Source of the DNA: Bemisia tabaci
Lineage: Eukaryota; Arthropoda; Insecta; Hemiptera; Aleyrodidae
NCBI RefSeq assembly: GCF_918797505.1
Contig: NC_092802.1
Coordinates: 10,001,480 to 10,065,479 of the forward strand
Length of the DNA stretch: 64,000 nt
Direction: 5' to 3'
Shown: piece after piece, positions 1 through 9,874 of the stretch
Numbering within the stretch: position 1 is the stretch's first letter
Layout: every line of letters begins with the position of its first letter
Made by a program: the position numbers and the translations under genes
Notes under the pieces: model-generated
The model's database searches: none
What the model was told of the DNA's origin: nothing
The model's input: the letters and a program-made list of their open reading frames with translations, nothing else

Positions 1-678
1 GGCACCAAAATTATTTGGATTTGTTTCATTCATTTAATTTTTCCTCTCTTCCTTTTATACATCATGCATGCTGATAATGAACTTCAGAAATTTCAACGCT
101 AAATCCTGTATCCTGAATCATTTGTAATCCTGCTTATTTGCCCGTAGAAGATTATTCCTGTAACCATCGTACTTTTTTATTACCTCTATTCATTGATCGG
201 GGGATGGGGGGTGATAGAGTAGATATTTACGTGGAGAAACTGATGGCTCATAAGCCGTTTCTCCGAGATAAGCTAGAAATACTAGTTCCTAATTGCGTTA
301 AACAATCCCGCGATGTCAAATTTTGCGCTTGCGGCATTACAAACTCTGTTGACGCAATGCGTTTCTGATAAAAATTGAGTTGAACTATCGTGACGCTTAA
401 TTGCTGAAATATTAATCCAGTAAAACAAGGAAATTAGTTGCACCCCTCTCTAATCTGTAATCTCCAATGGAGGTGAAAACAAACAGGGCGACAGCTCCTT
501 TAGGAACCATTTTTTTAAACATTACGTAAGCAACTAAGATGGTGTGATTCTGAGCTTGTTTTACAGGTTTATACAAGAAGGAGATGGAGTCAAGCCTAGT
601 CTAATAAAGGGCGCCCACTATAGAAAGCAAATTATATTTCCAATGATAATAATTTTTTTCAGAAATTTTTCAAGCGTT

Positions 679-2208
679 CTAATTACGGTACACGGACTTT
701 ATGTCCACTTCCTTTACGTCCACAGACTTTTCGTCCACAATTTTTACGCCCACAGTTCTAAAGCCCACACTATTGTTAAGTCCATTACTTAAACGTCCAC
801 TAAGTTAAGTCCGTAAATGTAAAGTCCACTAAAATCAAATTCAAGCGTCATATTTTAGCCCGTGTGTAAAATTATATTGACAATATCGAAATGAGAAAAT
901 TAAGAGAGAATGAGGTGTTGTTATCGTAACTCATATTTTAAATGAAATGTTAATTTCTTCTTTTGATTCATATTTTCAAATTGTCTTTGGTAAATACTTG
1001 GTTTCATTTCTATCCTTGAAATTTCCGATATAAAATATGCCTTAAATGTACATTCTTTTTTTTTAATGAAATTGATTACTTCATTTTAAAAACATTTACA
1101 CTTTTAAAACGTGGTAAATATTTGTAAAACCTATATTCCAAGAAATGGCATCGATATGAATCTCAATGAGCCGTAGTTGTGATGAAAGAAACTATACAAA
1201 AATTAATAAAAGAGGGAAAAAACTAAGAAGCACGCAATTTTTTGTTTTTAACTTATTTGTACATCGACCTCCTTGTGTCAAATACGTCCAATTTTGAGCG
1301 TTTGGTTGCGCTTACACCACGCTGCAGCACAGTAAAAGCCTAAAACATTAAATAATAAATTTGAATGCTTTGGAAATCATTAAATTTGATACGGAACCAC
1401 TATTATATTTACAAAAAACACATTATATTTTCCATTAGTACATATTTCTTTTTCATCAATTTAAATAAGAATTATTCATACAGAGTTTTCAAACATTTCA
1501 AAATTATGAGTTGAAAAACGCTGACTCCGCGCATTTAAATATAACACAGAGCGGAGCAGCATGTTAGCAGCGAAGAACGCGCACTGGCGCCTACAAACCT
1601 AACGGGATACTTCACGCATTACGCAACGCGTGAAGTATCCCATTAGGTTTGTAGGCGCCTATGCGCGTGGCACGCTGGTTGCCTGCCGCGCCGCAACGCT
1701 TTAAACAACTATTTCGCGTCAGAGGCGTTGCATAGTATCCTACAAGATTGAAGGCGCACGAAATAACTAGTTAAAGAGGACTTTCAATTTTGGCTGCATC
1801 AGCTGTTACTGAAAAATGTTTAATTTGGCGTTAGAGCGTTTCCTAGGCTCCCATTTTGATTTTCATTTTATCATATCCGTACAGTGTACACATGAACATA
1901 TGTTTTTTTCTGCTCTTAGAGGTTGTTCTTTTTCATGACTTGATTCATGAATGAAATGTTTTTAAGAATGAAGGTAGTAGTAGTATGCATTTATTTTTGA
2001 GGTGGTTCCTGTCATTTAAATGAGAAGAAAAACATGTGGACGTAATATGTCCACAATTTGGACAATTTTGGACATATTCATGGTTGGGACATTAAATCAG
2101 GTGGCCTTAATAAAGACTGGACTCAACGTTTAGTGGACATAAATAGCGGTGGACATTTATTTAATGGACGAAAGGTAGGTGGACATAAAGTCCTGGAAGC
2201 CTAATTAC
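679..2208. mobile_element. TIR (foldback-like) element rich in GTCCAC words
   Basis: The left arm (TAATTACGGTACACGGACTT onward) matches the right arm in inverse (GTGGACATAAAGTCC, then CTAATTA). Both arms go inward with many GTCCAC/GTGGAC words (ACGTCCACAG, AAGTCCACTA). No transposase is visible, so it is a non-autonomous element. It contains the hairpin at 1575-1668. Confidence 0.6.
1575..1668. repeat. GC-rich hairpin, GGCGCCTACAAACCTAA family
   Basis: An inverted repeat whose arms read GGCGCCTACAAACCTAACGG and the complement (ATTAGGTTTGTAGGCGCC), with a TTCACGCATT/GCGTGAAG inner stem. Related hairpins lie at about 28328-28408 and 48225-48308. Confidence 0.7.
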
Positions 2209-2482
2209 TTTCTAACACATTGTATTGAGAAAGTCATTCAAATACTACGAAACTCAAAATGGGGTAAATGGTTGTCGCACAATTGCCTTCAATTGTAGAA
2301 GAGGGTCAAACGCGCCTTATGTGATACTTAAATCGATCCCTAATAATTAATTTCGAATGGATGAATATATTGCAAAAATTTAATTACAGAGGCCATTATT
2401 TTTGGCTTCCCTTGATTTTTCAATGTATCACGATCGCGTATCGTGAACATTCAACCATTCCAATATGCATCGTACTTTTCAG

Positions 2483-2670
2483 AGGATGAAGGTGGTTACT
2501 TGGAGAGTGCAATTTCGAATATTAGGGGCAGCCCTACCAAAGAAAACCCCAACATTTGGAGTGTCAATTTCCATGGTTTGAGTCCATTTGACACGGAGCG
2601 CGGCCCAGAAGGATGTATCAAGTTCAAATACTTATTAGAGGATCAAATTCCAACGCAGGTATCTCTGAAG
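2483..2670 (+). CDS. Gene A exon: MAM domain, middle part
   Basis: The exon follows TTTTCAG and ends at CTGAAG|GTCAGT. It begins in phase 1 and encodes GGYLES, then IWSVNFHGLSPFD and GPEGCIKFKYLL. The Cys of GCIKF is the third conserved MAM cysteine. It aligns residue by residue with gene B 23983-24197 and gene C 52992-53173. A second possible donor (ACGCAG|GTATCT) lies 12 bases earlier, but the paralogues support the later one. Confidence 0.85.
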
Positions 2671-5271
2671 GTCAGTGCTCCAACCCGTTTTGCTGAAATA
2701 TTTAAAGAGAGTATCCAGTTGTCCCTTTCTCATCCTGAACGAATGAAGGAGACCAATTTTCAAGCTCTCGGCTGATAGCGCGTTTGCTTTCAATCTGATT
2801 TTGACGGTGGAACTTCCAAGTCTTGTTTTCGGTGTTAAAAAATAGCCGCAACCTGTATATTTTTTTGATGGAGAACAAATCAACATTATACCTTGAGGGT
2901 TTTATAGCATTTTCTTCGCATCCGAGAACGAAAATCCTGGCAGTAAGAATTAGCGTCGAATAGACTCTCATTTAAAAACTAAAGTAGCTGAAAGTCTGCA
3001 CCGTCGCAAATCGAGATGCGTGGTTTGAGAGTTTTAACGTCGATCAGTATACTAGAGTCCAATTGCTGCAGCGATTCAATAGTTTACTTGTTCATTACCA
3101 AAATGGCGGAATGACACCGCTTATTTTGAAAGGGATAAGCCTATGGTATAATTTTTAGCACTTTTTATGACAAACTGCGGGGAATTTAAATTAACTTTCC
3201 TAAAATTGACCTCTCTCTGGGATGTGATCGTCGGAAGTTTCATGAAAGCTCCTTTTCGTTTTTCTTACATTTCATTTTAATCTAGTTTTCTCCACTAGAC
3301 ACAAGCATTATTTCAATAATCAGTCTGCTGGTCTTGATTGAACTTAGATTATAGCTGTGGTCAACTTTAATCCAGGGTAAAAATTTCCGCACACGTACCG
3401 GATACCTTTGCGATATGACTAATCATAAGTTTTACTCGACCATTTTCAAAAAATTTGATCAGAAGATAGACCCATGCTTCAAGAGTATGATTTGAGATTG
3501 GATTTGATGTTACTTGGTGAATCAATCAATGATCTAAGTATGAAATGTTTTCGGCCTCTACTTTTGTCTTTATTTTTGAGTGAATTACCCTCAAAGTATA
3601 ATCATATATTTTATCTCATATAGCCACCTCCTGCCGATCTGAGTTTTTTTAAAGATAATCCTCGTCTTTACCCGTAGGCCGTAAGGCAACACGTTATGTA
3701 CTATCGTACATGTTGCATCGGAAGGTCCTAACGGCTGGAAAGGGCGCATCTGGTCACCAGAAGCATCCAATTAGCCATACATCGAAATGGTAGCGATACA
3801 CAAAACTATTCATCCTGAATTTACCTTCAGAACGCTCGCTCTTTGAGAATTATCATCATATAAAATACTTGAACATCTCTCTCTACAAAACGTATTGATT
3901 TTTTTAATATTATTTTTTTCTAATGAAAGAACAAGTGTTACTTTTAATACTCGCCGGTTCTCTCTAATTCTTCCGGAATATAGCCCCTTACTTTTCTTAT
4001 TTGCTTCCAGCTTTTTAAGGTGGATCTGAGAGCACCCCTCGATTTGTTTCCCAAATCGAGAAATTACTTTGAAATCTGGTCCACCGATGCGAGCTCGTAT
4101 CTTGGAGTGTGGTCTCAGGTCTCCATCCGCACGAGTGTTACTGGACCATTTATGGTAAGGAAGAATAATATGGATTGAATTTTGAGAAAAGGAACCAAGA
4201 GGATTCCAATATCATTAAGATTGTGCGACTCGTTTTACCTTGCAAATATAAACTCATCGCCTAAACAAGGTTTACCTTCACTCTCAATAAACTTTAATTT
4301 CAAGACAAAAATTACGTTCGTAAATATAATGGGTCACTAAACCTTGTTTATTTTATTGAATATTCTGAAAATACAATGTGAGTAAATGACGTGGTGATTT
4401 TTCCGCATTTTTATGGAGCCGAAATCGCGGAGAAACCCGCTTTTGAAAAATCTAAAAACTGCAAGACATTTCAAACGCACCCGAATGGCGGGAAACTGAC
4501 GGTGTTGACGCACTGCGGTAGTCATATCGCAATCCTCTCTCATTTTCCTCTGATGTTTGTTTAAATAAAACGTGTTTCAATGTGGAATTGTTGCTCGTTT
4601 ATTACAGCTAACATATGAATGAGATTCAAGTCTTGAATTCAAAAGATATAATTTCGACTTTAGTTATTGTTTTCATGTACGAAGAGTAGATAGACATTTG
4701 ACGGAAGTCTTGGAAACCCTTGCCCGCTTCTGATTGGTGCCGGATGACATCATTCGGCGCGGCGCGAAACCGGGGCGTTTTAAATTTGCGTATAAGTTGA
4801 GCGATTTGAACTGCGCATTTCTCGGTTATTGAGTTACTTGTCCCCGTTTTTAATGAGCGTATCGTGTTCTACGCGTCATTTTCCTTCAGAAAACTATATT
4901 CGCAAGTCAAAATTCGTTTATGGTTTAGTGACCCATTTTTTGCGTGATTTCGGTAATCTTATAGTAAACTATCATGGTTTTTAAACTGAGTTTCAATGTT
5001 TCAGCTCGAGTTCAGATCGTCATTCGTCGATAAAAACACCAAAGGCTCAGTGAAAATCGATGATTTAGAGGTGAGGTACACGCCATGCAAACGTCCAACT
5101 CATGTTGACGATCAGTTGATCAATGGCAAATTATCCAAACAAAGGACACTCAGTTGGCTTGGGTCCATGAAGAAGCTCTTGCCATGTTCTTCGTCGCTCT
5201 CTGGATCAAGCTTTTCCTCAAGAATGTCGTCTCCGACGCCATCGTTCAAAAAAGAACGAGATGAATCTTAG
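2483..5271 (+). CDS. Gene A (3' part): astacin-MAM family protein, C-terminal half
   Basis: Three exons join in frame (2483-2670, 4011-4154, 5005-5271) with AG/GT borders and phases 1-0-0, the same as the last three exons of genes B and C. They give about 200 residues: the second part of a MAM domain (WSVNFHGLSPFD, then PEGCIKF, later LEVRYTPC) and a Ser-rich tail ending at TAG 5269-5271. MAM domains are extracellular adhesion/oligomerisation modules, as in meprins. The signal peptide, protease domain and first MAM exon must lie left of the window, so whether this copy keeps a catalytic site cannot be judged. No frameshift or stop is seen in the visible part. It is the upstream member of the tandem array. 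Confidence 0.82.
2671..4010 (+). other. Gene A intron
   Basis: 1.34 kb of AT-rich sequence with GT..AG borders. No coding exon or structured repeat was recognised. Confidence 0.5.
4011..4154 (+). CDS. Gene A exon: MAM domain, third part
   Basis: A 48-codon exon between TTGCTTCCAG and ATG|GTAAGG. It encodes LFKVDLRAPLDLFPKSRNYF and ends TSVTGPFM. It has the same length as the gene B exon at 26161-26304 and is nearly identical over its first twenty residues, so the two copies diverged recently or are under constraint. Confidence 0.87.
4328..4937. mobile_element. 610-bp element with 16-bp TIRs in gene A intron
   Basis: AATGGGTCACTAAACC at the left is exactly inverted as GGTTTAGTGACCCATT at the right. 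There is no transposase frame inside. It fills most of the intron between the last two gene A exons. Confidence 0.65.
5005..5271 (+). CDS. Gene A terminal exon: MAM end and Ser-rich tail
   Basis: Starts LEFRSSFVDKNTKGSVKIDD and runs to the last MAM cysteine in RYTPC. About 60 residues of basic, Ser-rich sequence follow, with SWLGSMKKLLP and SRMSSPTPSF, then TAG. The GSVKIDDLEV stretch matches the end of MAM domains. The tail has no transmembrane segment or GPI-type hydrophobic end, so a secreted product is likely. Confidence 0.87.
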   Translation, partial: LEFRSSFVDKNTKGSVKIDDLEVRYTPCKRPTHVDDQLINGKLSKQRTLSWLGSMKKLLPCSSSLSGSSFSSRMSSPTPSFKKERDES

Positions 5272-5345
5272 CAAGATTTTTTGGTTTTCGGCTACTCTTA
5301 ATCCGAAAACAAAAGTTGAGCTGTTAGCTGACTTAATGAATATAA

Positions 5346-5606
5346 TTTCGACGGTGAAACTACCAAACCACGTATCTCGGTTTGCGACGTCCCAGACTTC
5401 CTGCCATACTTTATTTTTTAAATAGAAAACTACTCAACGTCAATTCGTGAAAACTTCCGTAATTTTTCCTCTTAGTGTGGAGAAAAATCTGTGAAAATTG
5501 TAAAGAATGATATTGATTTGATCTCCTTCAAAAAAAATAAAATGTGAGTGGAGATTTTTAAACACCGCAAACGATATACATGGTCTGGTAGTTTCACCGT
5601 CGATAT
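5346..5606. mobile_element. MITE, CGACGGTGAAACTACCAAA family, copy 1
   Basis: Terminal inverted repeats begin TCGACGGTGAAACTACCAAA and end GTTTCACCGTCGATATG. The same element lies at 34470-34734. It starts about 75 bases after the gene A stop and supplies the first AATAAA hexamer downstream of that gene (near 5535), so it could affect its 3' end. Confidence 0.7.
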
Positions 5607-5630
5607 GTAATAATTGCGACTCAGCAGGCC

Positions 5631-5841
5631 CACTGGTAAAAAAAACCTCTTGGACCAATGCCGCATTGCATTGGCTTAAGAGTGCAGTTTCTTGTCGCCG
5701 GAGTTAAGAGTCTTGAACTCTTGTTTCAAGCGGATTTTGCATTGATTCAAGCGGATTTTGCATTAAAACAAGAGTCCAGACTCTTAAATCCGGCGACAAG
5801 AAACTGCACTCTTGAACCAAGAGGTTTTTTTTTTACCAGTG
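5631..5841. mobile_element. Palindromic MITE CACTGGTAAAAAAAACCTC
   Basis: Ends CACTGGTAAAAAAAACCTCTTG and the inverse (AAGAGGTTTTTTTTTTACCAGTG) enclose long complementary arms (GAGTGCAGTTTCTTGTCGCC). Its interior AAGAGTC...GACTCTT resembles the 18549-18778 family. Confidence 0.75.
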
Positions 5842-6418
5842 CATGCTTGAATAAAAAAAAATGTGCAAGAGGATGTTAATACATTTACAATCTTACCTAA
5901 ATTTTATGTAATAAATTGTAAATATAGAGAGATATTGATACAGAGGAAGAGAGGTTAAGAATGGTAGCCCGAAACGTATACGATAAAAACACAAAAATTC
6001 AGTGGGAAACAAGGCTAAAATCAATGAACAATATGCAGGACGTTTCGGCTGGTTACCCGAGCCTTTATCAACCGCTTAAAACGCAAAATAAAAAATTATA
6101 TAAAGGCTAAAAAAACTTCTTACATTAAACGCGTGTGATAAGTCCATGCGGAAATTATAGGACTGATCAGTCCTAATTTCCGTATGGACAATTTTCAGCA
6201 CCGCAATCAAAAAAAATGAAAGAAGGTTGAAACTTTTCGTTGACTTTTTTTTACGAGAAATGGGCTTATTTCATTTTGATTCAAGATTTCTGTTTAATTT
6301 ATTGCCACGTTCAATATTTTTCAAATCAATAAACATCATTCATAGTACATAATTCGACCTCCCCATTTTAGATGGAATCCCAGAGCCTCGACCTCGTTTA
6401 TTTTGAAGAGGTATTCGT

Positions 6419-6583
6419 CAGTGGCGTGGCGTGCTTTGCGATATATCGATTGCTATGCCATTTAAAGCTATGGTAAAGAATCGATTATTAAGGTGTTCGC
6501 TGCGAACACCCTGTTTATCGATCATTTTCCATAGGTTTAAATGGCATAACAATCGATATATCGCAATTCACGCCACGCCACTG
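6419..6583. mobile_element. Hairpin element CAGTGGCGTGGCGTG, copy 1
   Basis: An almost perfect palindrome of about 165 bp: CAGTGGCGTGGCGTG ... CACGCCACGCCACTG with inner ATCGATTG/TATGCCATTTAAA arms and a loop around GGTGTTCGCTGCGAACACC. Nine copies occur in this window. Confidence 0.85.
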
Positions 6584-6742
6584 GTATTCGTAGCACTCTT
6601 ATGGGCACTCGGACTCGTTTTTTATTTATTTTCACGAAAAAGGCAGTCTGAATCGAAGCGCAGAAAGCTGCGGAAATCGCCTTTCTGCGGAAATGAAACA
6701 AGATTCCTGCAATACGGGTTTTGGAAACTTACTAAAATCGCC

Positions 6743-7016
6743 TGAACAATTGGATTGCATTTTGCAAAAAGGAACCACTAGCATTGCAATGTTGCTAAAA
6801 TTGTGCGAATTTCTTTTGTCTTGGAGGAAAAACCCGATTATCCATTAATGGTTTCTATTTTACTCGCTAAAAACTGTGAATTTAAGACAAAAATTACCAT
6901 CTAAATTTCATAGTTTTCCACGAGTTCCGCAATTCTATTGCGAAGGATGAAGTTGCAAAATTTTAGCATCATTGCAATGCTAGTGGTTCCTTTTTGCAAA
7001 ATACAATCCAATTGTT
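6743..7016. mobile_element. TIR element ATTGGATTGCATTTTGCAAA, copy 1
   Basis: Left arm AATTGGATTGCATTTTGCAA, then AAGGAACCACTAGCATTGCA; the right arm is its inverse ending at GCAAAATACAATCCAATTG. A second copy is at 55822-56088. Confidence 0.75.
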
Positions 7017-7544
7017 TGCAAATGCATGGAAGGAAATAATAAAAATATGACTGCCAGAAATATATGCTTTCAAAAAGTCAACGTAAAACTTTAATAGCAT
7101 TGCGTGCACGCACTGAAACGCTGATGGAATTTTTTTTTTTGGTTGATGAGCACATTCTAGATTTCCTAGATTTCTCCCTCTGTGAATTCAATTTCCCAAC
7201 AATTTGTTACTCCAAACCCTTGCGTCCATATGACTCAATGCATTTGAAGCTCAAACTAAAGTGAATTCATCTCATCTGCATTCACAAAACGACGCATTGC
7301 GTAACTCACGGTGGTTGATCACCGTGAAGACTTGACATTTCATCAGGAATTCTAGAGCGTATGACGTAAAAAATATTCCACTTTCATTAAGTTCTCGACT
7401 TGATGTGCTCTTCAGAGCTATACTGATGACCAAAAAAACTTATCTCTTGATCATTTACCTATCTCACGCAGGGTGTTCAGAAAAGTACGATGTCCCTTCC
7501 TTAAAATACTTCAAACATACATCTAGTCAAAAATCTAGGATGGT

Positions 7545-7832
7545 GGTCAAATATATTCTCTCGTAGATTGAAATATATTGAGGAAAAATATTGCATTCGA
7601 TACTGATATGGAAACCGCACTCGAGTGCGATATTTTTCCGCCAAAAAAACCCTGCCTTTATTACGTTGAATTTCTTTGTCAAATGTGGCACATGAATTCT
7701 TTTGTCTCATAACAACAGAAATGCGATCTCAAAATTCGAAAAAAATGACATGTAGCTGAAATTATGGAACGAATTGATGCGTTATATCCCACGTCGCTCT
7801 GACACAAAAAATGGCAACCGTCGAATCACCTA
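7545..7832. mobile_element. Partial copy of the 60863-61306 TIR element
   Basis: Shares CTTTATTACGTTGAATTTCT, ATCTCAAAATT and the end TCGAATCACCT with the right half of the complete element at 60863-61306. The left half is truncated or diverged. Confidence 0.55.
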
Positions 7833-9087
7833 AAAGGAAAACTCGATAAAAGTCACTCACCCACTTCGAGTTAATTTTTGTGCAATTGACATGAATGGTG
7901 AAACGACCGGTATTTTTAGTAATTCCGTTGATAAGTCTATTTTTTTAAAAATATTTTTGCACAAATTGCAACGCAATTACTGTTATTGTTCAAATGTATG
8001 AATTTTCGGAGGTTTCATCTTTGAAAAAAAGTAACATCGTCTCCCAGGGGCTTCTGAGTAGAATGAATTGCCTTACCCCAGATTGACCAGAACTATCAGC
8101 CCACTAAATTCTGCACAATTCACGTAGGACCTAAAAGAATCTCATTCACTAAGCTTCCCAAGGGGCTTATAGAATGTTAGATGGCGTTGTTCGGGGGGAG
8201 GGGGGTATAGAGCGGCGTCGCAACTGCAGTGCTGACACAAAGGCGTCACAAATGCAGTACTGACACAAACGGGGATGGACCAGATGAGGAGAAGAAGAAG
8301 AGACCAATCTTACAGATGAGACGAGACGTCTTTTTGGCAAACACAGGCAAACACTAGCACAAGATCATACACACGCTGGATTCAGGGTCGAAGAGATGAG
8401 GAACGGCCAAGTGCCCCTCGATCGCCAGTCTCTTCAAGAATGCCGGTGAAAGTCTGGAGCCACAGGGATGAGAAGCGTCCCACGGCCAGATCGATCGCCT
8501 GTCCATAGAATAATAGTTACCTGAAATTTAACTGGCAGATCTTCCCGTAAGATCGCGTATAGTCACTTTTTCGAAGCGGACTTTGCTCTATTTCCCCGCG
8601 AAATTTGAAACGGCAGAGAGACGTACGGCGTATGGTGAGAGCGGCCGGACCTTGCTCTAATCTCCCGCGAAATTTGAAATGGTTGGCTGAGCGGGGGTCG
8701 CGGGGATTTCAAGTGTTGGAGCAAAGATGGTCGAATGCTGCCTTTCTGGTAGCTATTATTCTATGGCCTGTCCTCCAGAGAGTGCCCGTTGCTCTCAGGG
8801 CCTCGCTCTGGTGAGGTCCCTGGGTCTAAGGCTCTGGCTACCCCGACTCAGAACCGGTCAAGCCTCGCCCTAGGTACACTTGCGCAGACCATACACTGCA
8901 TGCAGTGTAAAATTCATGTTAGCGTACAGTTCCCGTTTAAAAATCGTCGCACTTCTTTTCGAATCACCTTGTACATCCTCCATGTTTTTATGAAACCACA
9001 TTACAATGTGCTGAACCTTTAAGTGCTTTCAGCATCATCATGACAAGTAATCCATTAAGGACATACGCACAGATGAGAGTACTGTCA

Positions 9088-9340
9088 TGCTGAGGAAGAA
9101 CGCCGTGTGAGCCTTCAGACGTTGCCAAGTTTCCTCCGATAAAAACCGAATTTACTGGGAAAATTGCGCATATTATTTTCCAAAAATTTCAGACAATTTT
9201 GTGCGCAATTCAATCTTAAATATTTGAAAATATCAAGGAAAAATTTGCATCAACATTGTTAAAAATGCATGTTTTATCAAGGGAAATTTGGCAACTCTCG
9301 AATGTTCATACGGCGTTCTTCCTTAGCACGGCAGAAGATG
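9088..9340. mobile_element. TIR element GCTGCCGTGCTAAGG family, copy 1
   Basis: Left AGGAAGAACGCCGTGTGAGC; right TTCATACGGCGTTCTTCCTT then AGCACGGCAG. Inner arms TTGCCAAGTTTCC / GGGAAATTTGGCAA. The complete copy is at 54172-54426; half copies are near 13440-13507 and 39431-39475. Confidence 0.65.
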
Positions 9341-9437
9341 GCGCACCACACATTTCAATGAGATCAATCAAGGAGATGCGAGTCCTTTGCATATTTGATT
9401 CCACTTTTCTTGTGAACTTCATCAGGATGGTTAATAT

Positions 9438-9602
9438 CAGTGGCGTGGCGTGCTTTGCGATAAATCGATTGTTATGCCATTTAAACCTATGGAAAAGGAT
9501 CGATAAACAGGGTGTTCGCAGCGAACACCTTGATAGTCGATTATTTACCACAGGTTTAAATGGCATAACAATCGATATATCGCAATTCACCCCACGCTAC
9601 TG
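9438..9602. mobile_element. Hairpin element CAGTGGCGTGGCGTG, copy 2
   Basis: Same palindrome as at 6419-6583. It lies 128 bases upstream of the gene B start codon, so it is close to or inside the promoter/5' UTR. Confidence 0.85.
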
Positions 9603-9730
9603 ATTGATATGAAAGACAGAAATGTACATGATTAAAAAAACCAATGTACGTCAGAGGTAACCCTTGAAGTATTACAACCGGAAAAAGTCAGTGTGCAGTT
9701 ACGTCCGGTTTGGGTAACACGGATGGTGTG

Positions 9731-9874
9731 ATGGCTGCACAGTTCCGTTTGATATTGTTCGGCTTTCTGGTTCTTCTACTTATTTGTTTGACCAAAGTCA
9801 GCGAGGGCAAACAGAAACCTGATCCCCCTGAAGTTGAGGATGAATACGCAAGCGTCCGCGATAAAGGTCCACAG
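9731..9874 (+). CDS. Gene B exon 1: signal peptide and short pre-segment
   Basis: ATG GCT GCA opens 48 codons ending CCACAG|GTAAGA. The N-terminus is MAAQFR followed by a 14-residue hydrophobic core (LILFGFLVLLLICL) and a small polar region ending SEG, so cleavage near residue 26 is likely. The following VEDEYASVRDKGPQ matches gene C (VDDEYRTVRDRGPG). The nearest upstream ATG (9723) stops after two codons, which supports this start. Confidence 0.86.

Larger units (their letters stand above)
1..2482 (+). other. Intron of gene A (left part)
   Basis: No exon of the family is recognisable here; the first MAM exon lies left of the window. The stretch is mostly a large TIR element (679-2208). Short open frames in it show no family resemblance. 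Confidence 0.6.
5272..9730. other. Intergenic region A-B
   Basis: 4.5 kb between the gene A stop and the gene B start. It holds small TIR elements (listed) and a GC-richer stretch at about 8170-8900. That stretch contains an inverted pair, CCATAGAATAATAGTTACC (near 8503) and GGTAGCTATTATTCTATGG (near 8748), and two copies of TTGCTCTA..CCGCGAAATTTGAAA. No gene was recognised. The gene B promoter must be in its last part; GTCAGTG at about 9688 fits an arthropod initiator but is weak evidence. Confidence 0.5.

Noticed and set aside
2483..2658. Alternative donor (ACGCAG|GTATCT) for the first gene A exon
   Set aside because: It is a good match to the donor consensus and would lose four codons, but genes B and C both end this exon after the VSLK/ISLS position, so 2670 is preferred.
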